DNA of 30,700 nucleotides, from contig BDIU01000397.1 of assembly GCA_002118135.1 (NCBI GenBank), positions 1-30,700 on the forward strand. Reading direction: 5' to 3'. The position numbers and the translations under genes were made by a program. This document shows, piece by piece, positions 20,281 to 30,070 of this stretch (its first letter is position 1; the number at the start of each line of letters is the position of its first letter). Below the pieces are notes generated by a model. That model was not told where the DNA came from and searched no databases. It saw nothing but the letters and a program-made list of their open reading frames with translations. The DNA comes from Trebouxia sp. TZW2008 (taxonomy: Eukaryota > Chlorophyta > Trebouxiophyceae > Trebouxiales > Trebouxiaceae).

Positions 20281-23200
20281 TGCTGGCAGCCAGTTGGCCA
20301 CCTTTGCTGTGCCTGCTGCTGGCTGCTCAGCAGATATGAACACCTCCAGAGTGCTGTTATTTGTCCCACTGTACACTAGCCCTTCTGTCTGCAACACATT
20401 ACAGCATGCTCTTGCAGAATTGGTGTTTCCGACGCAAACTTGCTGTGCTGCTCAATGGATATGAGAGCTGTTGTCAGTCCGGCTGTAAATCAGGCCTTTT
20501 GTCTGCAGCATAGGGTAAAGCAGCAGAGAGGCATCTTGCATGAATTGGCATACAGTATGCCCATGTGCTTGCAAGAGGGCCTGCTTAAACTGCTTGTGCA
20601 GTGTTTTTGCAAGCCACATGGGCCCAGGATATGCCGAGAATGTTGTGCCAGTGATCACAATATGACGCCCAACGCATATGCATGCAGGCAGTGCATGGGG
20701 CAAAGGTGTGCGTCAATGGCCGTTGCTGCAACAGTAGATTGAAGCAGGCCAGAAAGCTATGTGTCCTGCACAGCCACGCAAGTGTGGATATTGTGGGATC
20801 AAGGCAGCGTCCTAGCTGTATTAAGAAGCAGCAAGCATATACAGATGCAGACTGTATGCACTTGCTACATCAGCATGCTTCCAGCACTGTATGACCCTAG
20901 CAGTATGTAACCCCAGGACCGCCGTCAACAGAAGCACTCATTGACCTGACAGCAGACCCCATCAGTGCAAGCACTCTCAGTTGCTCATCACACAAGTCAT
21001 GAAGCAGGGTTGAAGAACACTTACATGCTCTCCAATGCTGTAACGGTCAATGGGATTGCTGATGAAGAGGAAGTTGCTGGCATTATACATGGTCAGCGAC
21101 CAGAAGGCATAGGCTGGCAGGGGCACTGACAAGGCTATGGTGTAGTTGTTGCCTGTGGAGGCGTCCAAAGTCCTGTTCTGAGAGTCAATGGTGGTGGTGA
21201 TGTCAAGTGCCTCACTGTTTAGCTGATCTTCTAGACCATTGCGGGCGATCTCTGCGAGCCACAGTGCAAGATCTTGTCAGCAGGTGAAGTGCAGTAGGCA
21301 ATTGTGCCTGGGTTCTTGAAGCTAAGTTGTGGGTTGGGCACAGTGGCAAAACATTACATAATGACTTGGTGCTGCAGAGAGGTATGCATGTTACAGCACA
21401 GCACAGCATAGCATGGCACAGCACAGCCCAACGCCAACACGGTACAGCATATAGTACAGCACAGCACAGCACAGCACAGCGCCGCGCAGCACAGCATGGT
21501 ACAAGCAAAGGCGATTACGATGCCGAGCTCTCTGCAGGTAGTCAGAGCCCCAAGTTGGACCAATCCTGAAAGTCCAGCCACTGGTAGTGAGCCAATCCAC
21601 TTGAGATGCCATGATACACTGAGTGGCCACCTGCTGGCCCACTCTGAAAGCTTCCAAGCCAAGGCCAGATGCGTTGCTTGCAGCCCTGCTCAGATCTGCT
21701 AGGGCTGTTTCATATGGCCCTGTGCCATTGCCTGCACAAGTTCTCAACTGCTTTGCACATTGTTTGCTGTTTGACAGACTTACTGGTGCTGGCATGCTAC
21801 TGACAGTCAATGCGTGGGCAAGTGAGCATGTCAGGCAGGTGTTTGACTAGTCTATGGGCCTGCATCTACACTGGCAGTGACTGCTTGAAATGCCATGCAC
21901 TGGCAAGAAGAAGAAGAAGAAGAAGAGAAAGAAGAAAACAGATAATTGTATGATATAAGGTCAGGCTAAAGTCTTTGCAGCTGAACAGACATAAGATCGC
22001 CTGTCCAAGGCTCTTGCATTTCTCATGTGCAAGCTTTGGTATGTACGCATGTAGCATCAATCAAACTGAATGCTAGACTGGGAGTGATATCAGCACATGT
22101 AACACATCAGGAAGCTTGTGTCCACGGAAAGCACAATTGCATCACAATCACTAAAGCTCTGTTGCTGACAGCCTCAAAATGCTCTTCCAACACCAGTTTG
22201 TGCTTGTGAAGATCATGGAATTGTACCTGGTGGGTCAATCGTAACATAGGCAGCGGCAAATGTGAACCAGTCCGCAGGATTTTGGCTGAGCTGCTGTGTG
22301 CTCACTGCATTGACGGCATTTAAGATAGCTGCTGCCTTCGACAGAGGACTGCTTCCGTTCACTGCAGTGTGCACAGGTGAGTCAGAAGGTGACTTTTGTG
22401 TTGCAGAATGATTGCTCCACATAGCCTGTCACAGCAGCTTTTCAAGCAGCAGCACATTTGTCTTGTCAGTTGCATCAGTATGTGCGAATCATCTTGCTAC
22501 TGTGTGGTGTCGATGAATGCAAGCTCAATGACTAATACACAAAGCTGCAGTTGATGCTGAGCAATGTGGCAAGCAGATGCATGGGTCACAGGTGTGACAT
22601 TGCTGAAAGCACTGCTTTCAGCTTGTCAGTGATTGAACGAGGCTCAAATCATCAGACGCACAGCAGTCCTTGCTTCAGGCTGACCTGAAGTGTTGTATGG
22701 GGCAATCTTGATCTGATTGAGCAAGTCGGCTGCTGTTGGTACGTCGCTTTGATTAAACACCTGAACTCTTGCAGTGATCTGGATGATGTCAGTGGGGAGA
22801 TGAATGACGCGGGTGCTGGTGAAGTTGCTGTAGGCTGCACTATCAGGCACATCTGCATCAGTCACCTGTCAGTGTCAATGTGCTTACGCACTCACAGACA
22901 TCACCCCAAACTGATCAGCACTATCAACAATCTGTAGCAACTGATTGTGAAATGGGCGCTGTAACTTGCGTGCTTGCATCAGTTACACTCTTTTGTCTTG
23001 CATGTCATCTCTAATGAGCAATGCAAAGGCATGATCAATGGGTTGGCACAGTAAACAGCTCACGCTGCTATGCTGGAAGAATTGAAACACAGTCAAAGCC
23101 TGCAAAAGCTACCATTACAATGCATGCAGCCGTGCTGTTGCACTCGTGTGACATCTCACCTGGACCAATCACAAGGTAGCTGCCTGCAGTGTTGTTATAG

Positions 23201-24525
23201 TGAGAGCCAATGGACGAGTTGACATTGGTGTAAGCATCAATGAAGGGTACTTCCCAGTACCTTCCAGCATCAAAGGTAGGCACAGTCAACTGTTGAGGAC
23301 CCTGCAAAAAGGCAGCAGATCATCATGACATGGAGTATTGAATGTCAGATGTCCTTACAAAGACGCTCAGAATAAGCCTGCCTGACGAGATAGGACTTGG
23401 GCCACAGCTGGAAGGTGTAATGATGATTGCTGTTACTATTATGACGTGAAGGTGCTGCGCATCCAGACCAGGCAACATGCACTTGATGACAAGCAGAAAC
23501 AGCTTGAGCTTGTCAAGCTCTCATCATGATTCTGCAAGGATGGTTTCAGCGCTTTAGACTGTTGGGTATCTGGCCTGAAGGAGTGAATGGTTCTGTTACT
23601 GTCTGCCTCACAGATATTGCTGCGACTATCAGCTCATGCAAAAGTGCTGCAGCTCAGGCATGTACAATGCCACTTTGGACTTGGCTAGACATGATTTGGG
23701 CTACACTCACTTGCAGCATCTGTGCTAGAGCAATGAGTTACTATGATTTAGTGCTTAGCGGCCAGGCATCAGACAGGCATGCAAACAGTGTGCTCCTCAT
23801 GCATATGCTCACCTGTGACAGATCTAGAAAGGCTGAGCCATACACTCACCTGTGACAGATCTAGAAAGGCTGAGCCATACAATGTGTCATCATTTGGTCC
23901 AACAACTCCACTTGCTTGGTACCTTGCATTGTTGGTTGCTGATGACAATTGAGTGTTGCGTGCGTAAAACATGTTGCTGTCTGTTCCATTTGTTGTGCCG
24001 CTTGCCACAGTTTTGGCCATAGTTGGTAGAGGATACGAGTATATGTACGCCCAAGCAATCTGCAGGTGTGTTCAGCAACGTGAGTTGATGCGAAGTGGTC
24101 AGCAGCAAAACAAGGCGAGGTGACAGGAGGGTCAGCCAAGGTCAACTTATTTTGTGCAAGGTCCCAGCTGGTGTCTGTGTTGCTTACAGAGCATGAAACA
24201 CGCGAATGCTCACTGGCATGAGCACCTGGGCGATCTGGTCCACGGCCAGTGGGTTGCTGAGGTTGACAGGCAGGCTGAGGTTCAAGCCGGGGATATCGCG
24301 CCCGAGTGATCCTTGCTGGATCAGGCTATTGAGGCCATTTTGACTGGAGCATTGATAGCCCAAGCTTGTAGACAAGTTTTGAGACTCCACGACGATTTGA
24401 GTGGTGGGAGTCGAGCCCGATGTAGCTGCCGCTGCAAGCTCTGCAACGCGCAACAGGATCGCGACTGTGAGCCACACCCGAATTCGGTTGCCGAAGCCGG
24501 CAGATGCGCCAATTACACAGTTCAT
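20182..24525 (-). CDS. Secreted DUF1254/DUF1214 domain protein (8 exons, 537 aa)
   Basis: Exons: 24214-24525, 23850-24059, 23160-23301, 22685-22852, 22227-22361, 21519-21731, 21025-21251, 20182-20388; 1614 nt, all in phase. The N-terminus has a signal peptide (RIRVWLTVAILL, then AELAAAATSG). The DUF1254 half shows AYIYSYPLPTM, VVGPNDDTLYGSAFLDLS, VPFIDAYTNVNSSIG and SYLVIGP (residues ~105-221). The DUF1214 half shows IGPTWGSDYLQR, YAFWSLTMYNA, NWLPAPNNVPFQLRIRLYEP and LSGHWQPAPV (to 535). About fifteen N-x-S/T sequons fit passage through the secretory pathway. The biochemical role of this domain pair is unknown; most members are bacterial, with scattered algal and giant-virus members. The exon 1 donor (CCA/GTGAGC) was chosen over a later GT because it joins exon 2 in phase. 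The exon 6 donor (CATC/GTAATC) is the weakest junction. Confidence 0.88.
20440..20530 (-). repeat. Copy of the DUF1254 exon 8 5' end
   Basis: Minus strand GCTGCAG/ACAAAAGGCCTGATTTACAG parallels the true exon 8 start GTTGCAG/ACAGAAGGGCTAGTGTACAG (20388). It reads TKGLIYSRTDNSS against TEGLVYSGTNNST and then diverges. It sits upstream of exon 8 in intron 7 with its acceptor AG intact. Confidence 0.88.
21395..21498. repeat. ACAGC/CACAG pentamer array
   Basis: Imperfect CACAG pentamer repeats in intron 6 of the DUF1254 gene. They cause spurious cysteine-rich ORFs on the minus strand. Confidence 0.9.
21905..21935. repeat. (AAG)n microsatellite
   Basis: AAGAAGAAG run in the intron between exons 5 and 6 of the DUF1254 gene. 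Confidence 0.92.
23808..23881 (-). repeat. Perfect 37-bp tandem duplication across the exon 2 donor
   Basis: CTCACCTGTGACAGATCTAG and the 17 bases after it occur twice in direct contact (23808-23844 and 23845-23881). The unit contains the end of exon 2 and its GT donor, so two identical donors lie 37 nt apart. Using the outer one would shift frame. Confidence 0.95.
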
Positions 24526-24946
24526 TGTGAAATTGGAGTGATAGGTGCATAGCCCCTCTCTGCGCAACGACTAGAGCTTCGGGCTTGAGTCTCAGCTCGA
24601 TCTAAGGTAAGAAGTGATGTCATATTCGCATTGCCTCCAGGGACCGCTTTGTCATGTTTTGGCATGATGTTCCAATTGCCAAGGCTATGATGGTCAACGC
24701 TTAGGGCTACATGAGCATCGTTCCTCCGTGATGCCTCGGCAATATGGACGAAGCAGCAGGCTGTCATGCGTGACCGCTAGCTTTAGGGTCCTGTTCTGAC
24801 AAAGGCACGGCAGGGCCACACGACATAGTGGGCTGAGGTTAGAAGTCAAATCAGCAAACACGCAAGTTCTGGCTCTTAGAGCAGCAGCGGCGACGTCGTT
24901 GTCTTGATACAGAGCTTTTGCGCCTGGTTCATCGTTCTCCTATCGC
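24526..24946. promoter_or_regulatory. Divergent promoter region between the DUF1254 gene and the 24947 gene
   Basis: About 420 bp separates opposite-facing start codons. CG dinucleotides are enriched at both edges (24420-24500 and 24885-24990, for example GGCGACGTCGTTGTC) compared with gene bodies. A palindromic GACGTC lies at about 24892. No core promoter element can be assigned with confidence. Confidence 0.5.
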
Positions 24947-25614
24947 ATGACAAGCGTCCGGGATTTCAACGAGTTCTCGGAGTACAATGACCGACAACGA
25001 TGGGTAAGCAAGCTGTATGTGCAAGATGTGAACGTCTTCAGTCAGACACAATCAGGGAAGCCATGCTGTGCACTTCATTGAAGTGCCTGATGACTGGACA
25101 GTATGATGTGACCCCTGATGCTGTCATGCAGGAGCTGTTTAGGTTGCGCAAGGCATCCCAGGCGCTCCTGCAGAAGGGCATGGGCCTATTGGGCGCGCCA
25201 GCAACGGATATGCTGGTTGAGTACTTGCATATGCGCCCATACATACTCACGTCACATGACGAGCATCATGCGAGGAAGCTCAACCTTTGTGACATCAGGC
25301 ACCATCATGCAAATTCTGCAAATGGCCTCAACATGGCTCACATGTTGTACCAGCTGAAGGATTCTGCTTTGAAGGCAGTCAGCGAGGGCATGGGTCTGCC
25401 ACAAGCAGCTGCTGCTGCTAAGCCACTGGACATGGTAGCTAGCATCATTAGCGAGCTCCGAAAGGTCAGTCTTTCTTGTAAATTGGCTCTAGTGGCATGT
25501 CCTTGCCCCAAACGAGCACTCAACTCAGCAATCCAGATGCAAGGGCCATTTGGACTTGAGCAGGGCAAGCTGACAGGCATCACCCTGGGCACACAGCCTG
25601 TGTGGATATGGTGA
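24947..25614 (+). CDS. Unrecognised protein, start and 3' end uncertain
   Basis: A clear open frame runs 25000-25614, with amphipathic helical sequence (TPDAVMQELFRLRKASQALLQ, LVEYLHMRPYILTSHDEHHARK, KPLDMVASIISELRK). I do not recognise the family. Two starts are possible. One is ATG at 25000 (MGKQAVCARCE). The other is ATG at 24947, coding MTSVRDFNEFSEYNDRQRW and followed by a GTAAGC donor at 25004; it would need a very short 38-nt intron to CAG at 25041 to enter the main frame. The conserved-looking part ends at a CGAAAG/GTCAGT donor (25464/25465), so the residues to the TGA at 25612-25614 may be intron read-through. I found no downstream exon before the repeats. The CpG-rich 5' flank supports a real transcription start here. 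Confidence 0.55.
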
Positions 25615-25732
25615 CAGTCTTGCAATTGCCTGTGCAAGCCACCATTGGCTGGTTTGTTTGTAGTGGCGCAAAGAGATTGCCTAACATTACATTGCACTGC
25701 ATCTTCACACTGCCTTACGCATCAAGCCATCC

Positions 25733-26710
25733 GATGCAATGCAACACAATGCAATCGAGAGCATGCAATGCGATAAAATGACTTTGTTGCTGATGTTGTG
25801 TGATGCTGAACTCAATGTCATGCAATGCACAGCATTACACGGCAAGTAAACCCAAGGCAGAGCAATGCAAACCAGTAACAAAGCAATGCAGAACAGTACG
25901 ATGCCATGCAATGCAAAACAGTGAGATCTTATGCAGTGCATTGCTGTTCAGTGTGATGTCAGGCAGCGCAAAAAATGCAATGTAGTGCAATGTAATGTCA
26001 GGCAATGCAATGGATGCAATGCTAAGCCATGCAAAGCAATGTAATGCATTGCAATGCAACGCAACACAAAACAATATAATCTTCTGCAAGGCAATGCAAA
26101 GCAGTGCAGAGCTATGCACAACAAAGCAATGCAATGCAAGGCAAGGCAAGGCAATGCAGTTCAAAGGAGTGCAGTGCATTGTCAAGCAATGTCAAGCGAC
26201 CTGATACACGCAATGCAATGCAGAGCCTTGCCATTCAAGGCAAAGCAAAGCACAGCAACGATGCAATGCAGCCAAGATCAATGCAAGGTAATACAATGTT
26301 GTCTAATGCTGATGTTGTGTTCTGCTGAATCCAAAGTAATGCATTGCCACGCGCTTCATTGCGTTGCATTGCTTTGTTTTGCACTGCTTAGCATTGGGCT
26401 GCATTGCTTTGCATGGCATTCTATTGCGTTGATGGCACTGCCTGACGTTGCATTGCATGGCATTGCACAGCTTTGCTTTGCATTGCAGTGCTTTGCATTG
26501 CACAGCTTTGCATTACTTTGTGGTGCTTTGCTTTGCATTGCATTGCACAATTTTGCGTTGCGATGCACTGCACGACATTGCATGGTTTTGCATTGCATTC
26601 CTGGCAATGCCTGACATTGCATTGCACTGCATTGCCCTGTTGCTGACACTGCACCTGTCCACAAGCGCTATACAATGCAACACAATGCCATGCTATGCGT
26701 TGCAATGCAA
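25733..26710. repeat. Degenerate AATGC-type satellite with a strand switch near 26335
   Basis: From 25733 to about 26325 the + strand is dominated by GCAATGCAA/AATGCA pentamer-like units. From about 26340 to 26650 it becomes the complement (TTGCATTGCATTGC), with a short return to the first sense at 26670-26715. The two arms could pair as a long imperfect hairpin. A direct repeat, GCTGATGTTGTGT(G/T)..GCTGAA, marks 25790-25812 and 26309-26332. Cys/His/Ala-rich and Met/Gln/Cys-rich ORFs on both strands are by-products. Confidence 0.9.
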
Positions 26711-26809
26711 TGCAGTGTCAGGCCATACAATAAACGCACAGCACAATCACTTCAATTTGAGACGTAGCCGTGCAAAGCGTGAAGCTATGTGACTGATCAC
26801 GCTCAGATT

Positions 26810-26960
26810 CTATTGCAAAGCCGCACGTCGATCTCGGCACGTCGCGTGCGGATCGTGCAATACCCGCGTGCACGACGAACGCTGACGTGCGATCAAGTAC
26901 TCAGCGGCTTGAGCGTATTTGTATCCTTTCTAATGCTTGATTCGTTGCTTTGAAGCTCGT
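26810..26960. promoter_or_regulatory. Orphan CpG-rich block with repeated CACGTC/GCACG motifs
   Basis: This ~150-bp stretch is full of CG dinucleotides and palindromic ACGT cores (GCACGTCG, GGCACGTCGC, TGACGTGC) between AT-rich and TGCA-rich sequence. In this window similar CpG enrichment otherwise marks gene starts. No ORF beside it is convincing. It may be a promoter of an unseen transcript or part of a mobile element. Confidence 0.4.
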
Positions 26961-27310
26961 CCGCAGTGCCGTTCGATGGTGCTTTGCCCCTGCCTCCTTG
27001 TTGTTGGCGACTAAGCAAGATTTGAACCTGTTTTGAGCATTTTATGACTACTTCTGACTAATTTCTCGTTTTTAGGTACCTTTTGCTTGAATTGTTTGTG
27101 AGTGTTTTTTAAGAGTGACTGATTGCACAATATCAGAAGTCCACAAGTTAAATGGGCGCAATATGTTGAAGTGACAACACATGTTTCCTTGCAAACTGAT
27201 GAAGCACAGGTTATTGACATGAACTTTTAATCATAAGTGAGCAAGCTAGTCTTGCACTATTGAAGTGCAACATATATTTGGCTGTGTTTGATTTGACAAG
27301 CTTACACGTC
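26961..27310. other. AT-rich spacer without recognisable gene
   Basis: Unique sequence, more AT-rich than the rest. I see no gene, RNA or repeat in it. Confidence 0.5.
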
Positions 27311-27590
27311 ATGCTTACTAAGGTTCAACTGCCTTGTTGCCTTGTCAAGCAGCAAGTGTGCATTGCAAGCAGCTTGGTACACTGTCAAGCACTTGCGCTG
27401 CATTGAATGTTGCTGGCCAGCAGCATAGCAATGCCCTGGTTTGCTGCTGCCATTTGGTGTCCTATGCTTGATGAGGTTCAACTGCCTTGTTGCCTTGTCA
27501 AGCAGCCAATGTGCATTGTAAGCAGCTTTGTACACTGTCAAGCACTTGCGCTTCATTGAATATTGCATTGAATGTTGCATTGAATGGCTG
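27311..27590. repeat. Two-copy direct repeat, 153-bp offset
   Basis: A ~105-bp segment containing AGGTTCAACTGCCTTGTTGC and ACACTGTCAAGCACTTGCGC occurs from 27311 and again from 27464 with few differences. A TTGCATTGAATG triplication follows the second copy. Confidence 0.92.
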
Positions 27591-27674
27591 CTATACTTGG
27601 TCAAAGGTAATAACCTCGCATTTGAAAAGCTCACTTCGTTGAAGGTTTATTGAACATAATCCGAACAGACCCTG

Positions 27675-27900
27675 AACGAATGAATGAATTGAATTGAACT
27701 GAATTGAATAAATGAATGAATCGAATTGAACTGAATTGGACTGAATTGAATTGAACCGAGCTGTATTGATCTGAACTGAACTGAACTGAATTGAATTGGA
27801 TTGAGTTGAATTGAGTTGAATTAATTGAACTGAACTGAATTGAACTGATTTGAACTGAACTGAATTGAACTGAATTGAACTGAATTGCAATGATGGATTG
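27675..27900. repeat. TGAAT/TGAAC pentamer array
   Basis: Around 45 degenerate pentamers (TGAAT, TGAAC, TGGAT, TGATC) in one orientation. On the minus strand they give Phe/Gln/Ser-rich ORFs (FNSIQFNSVQF) that are repeat artefacts. Confidence 0.95.
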
Positions 27901-28082
27901 AATTGTATAAAAAATCATATCAAAAGCACTAGGTCTATGCATCATTACAGTTAAGTTCTGCATATGAAACCTATCGAACAAATAAAAACTAAATCATTAT
28001 TGGGAAACAAACCAAAGAAATGAATAAAATATAAGGCCGTGCACAACTTGAGCTAGAAAAACCGGAGCAGAAAGTTCGCGAG

Positions 28083-28450
28083 TCAGAACTGAAAGCCTAA
28101 TTGGTCTAAAACTTTGGTCTTCAAAGCATCATGGCTTGGCCTCACATCCTTTTTCCAATCTCCTGCCTTCTTTCGTTCACCCTCTGTGCTGTTTTGATAA
28201 GTTGACCATCTTTGCCGTCGTGATTCTACATATTTTTGGTCATCGTTGTTCAATAGCCAACAATCATGGGCTTTGTCAAAGTTCATTCGAACGCTGGCCA
28301 ATATGTTGGCAAACTCTACTTTATGGTCGAAGACAGTAGGCTCAGTCAAGGCCAAGTAATATGCACCCCTGCCCTCATGTTTCATTTCTCTGCCATGTGT
28401 ATCTTCCTTTGGCTCAAACCATCTACACCCAGCTTCCCCAGTTTGCTCTA
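28083..28450 (-). CDS. Hypothetical minus-strand ORF, 5' end unresolved
   Basis: The ORF from ATG 28385 to the stop at 28083 encodes 100 aa (EFANILASVRMNFDKAH, WLLNNDDQKYVESRRQRW, KVLDQLGFQF). The same frame is open further upstream to about 28470 (RLLEQTGEAGCRWFEPKED), so the true start or a 5' exon lies earlier. A GTAATG...TTCCCAG stretch just upstream could be a ~50-nt intron linking to PNGPRKKRKAYHVYYG, but this is speculative. Codon use is more AT-rich than in the neighbouring genes. I recognise no domain. Its position beside the retroelement suggests it may belong to mobile DNA. Confidence 0.4.
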
Positions 28451-28632
28451 GAAGGCGTGCTCTCTGGGAACTTGTTTGCCTCCGGCTTCATATATTATCT
28501 TGACTACATTACCATAGTACACATGATATGCTTTGCGCTTTTTCCTTGGGCCATTTGGCGTGACATCATACAAGAGAAGGAGAGAAGAAAGCAGCAGCAG
28601 ATGCGGAGCGCCAAGCAGCACTGTAAAGGCTG

Positions 28633-28805
28633 ATGGTACAGAATGCGGGCAGGTCAGGATACCAGAACACAAACAAGAAGCCAGCAGACAAAGATGTCCT
28701 GTGCCGCCACTTCAGCAAAGGCACATGCAATAAGCCTAACTGCAGATTCAGTCATGATCCAGCTTTACTGGCAAGGGACCCATCAATGCAGAATGCAAGG
28801 CGCGG
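28633..28805 (+). CDS. CCCH zinc-knuckle, gag-like exon or ORF
   Basis: ATG at 28633 opens a 58-codon frame (TAA at 28807) with VLCRHFSKGTCNKPNCRFSH, a C-x7-C-x4-C-x3-H knuckle. The TAA overlaps a GTAAGT donor (CGCGG/GTAAGT, 28806). Splicing to TTATTGCAG/G at 29095 would run in phase into the next ORF. Upstream the same frame continues as KKAAADAERQAAL, broken by one TAA at 28624, so the protein was probably longer. Function is inferred: RNA binding as in gag-type proteins. Confidence 0.55.
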
Positions 28806-29094
28806 GTAAGTGACACAGAAAACAGAATAGTGATGCCATCCAGCATAGTCTTTGAGCAGTATTGGTCATTTTCGGCATTAGATTTGGTTTGCTTGTATGT
28901 TTTTGAATGTATGTAATTGAGACAGTACTGATGTATACGTATGCTTGACCTTTGATTGCTTGGGAGGACAGTATCAAAGCAAATTGCATGATAGGCCAGT
29001 TTTAGACAAGAAAGTGAAGCAAACAGCAGACCTAAATGCATGCTGTAATGAACAAAGACCGGAATATTGACCCGGATTGTAATGATTATTGCAG

Positions 29095-29536
29095 GAATTA
29101 TGCTCAACGTGCATTGCATTGCATCACACCTGTGCATGCTGATGTGTCTGATAAAGACGATGCCATCAAACTGGGTGCAAATAGTAGCAGAGTGCCATTG
29201 TTATCGCAAGAAGATTGCTTTCGAAACTGGCAAGCAACGGCTGAGGCCAAAGCTAATAAGTCAGACGAACATCAGAGAGTGCATAACAGAATAACTCTGC
29301 TGTCACAGAATGAACAGTGGCAGCGACAAACAGTATGCACAGGTTCAAGAGATGCAAGTGTCACACAGCAAAGGGATGCGACAGTGCATTGGGAACATAT
29401 GACAGAAGGCTACAAGGAGCTGCATGAGTTGGAAGATGCACTAGGACAAATGGAGGGTCAGGAAACGGATATGTTGTCATGGAGTGAAACAGATCCTCTT
29501 CTGCAGAATGATCACAGAGTGGAGCTGGTCAATTGA
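29095..29536 (+). pseudogene. Hydrophilic ORF of the retroelement, central part
   Basis: Open frame rich in Gln, Asp and Glu (LLSQEDCFRNWQATAEAK, ELHELEDALGQMEGQE), ending at TGA 29534-29536. The start given is the possible splice acceptor that joins it in phase to the CCCH ORF; without splicing an open frame begins at 29036. No domain is recognised. Confidence 0.45.
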
Positions 29537-30070
29537 CAGTTGCAACATACAGAACCTGCCTGAAAACACTCAGAGGAAAGAAGCTTTTTTCAAGTTGGAG
29601 GGAGAGTTGCCTGCAGAGACCTTGCAACAGCACAAGATCTGGCTCAACGAAGGCCTGAGCATTACAGAAAAGCTCATAGATCCGGCATATCCAGCATCAA
29701 TGGAGTTTGCAGAGGAAGCTGAACATTGGCTGTCAAGGGTCACATCATATGTGACAGACCCAAAGAAATTCAAAGCAGGACTCATGCATGCTTCAGTGCC
29801 CATCATGGAGGAGTACTTCAACATGACTGGCAACAAAACCAGGAATGCAAGTAAAGTACTGAGTGGCTTCAAAGAGGGATTCAAGTTCAAATTTGTGGGA
29901 GTGAATCATCACTCACACAAAGCAGCTCCACAATTCAAGCAAAAGATGGAGGCTGTAAGGAGCATGTTGACAAAGGCAGTAGGGCCAGAGGCTCAGGAGG
30001 GTTACCTTGAAGGAACAACGCCTCATGCAATGCAGTTTCAAACCACAAGTCAGTGGAACAATACTCAGAA
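29537..30070 (+). pseudogene. Retroelement ORF preceding the reverse transcriptase
   Basis: The frame is open from before 29537 to about 30077 (FFKLEGELPAETLQQHK, LSGFKEGFKFKFVGV, FKQKMEAVRSMLTKAVG). The segment VLSGFKEGFKFKFVGV resembles the YL..GF..GF.I.Y.G region upstream of DIRS-type RTs. It is in a different frame from both neighbours; the shift into the RT frame must occur near 30010-30055. Confidence 0.5.

Noticed and set aside
21212..21508. Cys/Ala/Val-rich minus-strand ORF after DUF1254 exon 6
   Set aside because: Produced by the CACAG pentamer array in an intron; the conserved protein continues in exon 7 instead.
25705..26792. Many Met/Cys/Ala/His-rich ORFs up to 186 aa
   Set aside because: They come from the AATGC-type array, overlap on both strands and have no family resemblance.
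27591..27981. FNSVQF-rich ORFs on the minus strand
   Set aside because: By-products of the TGAAT/TGAAC pentamer array.
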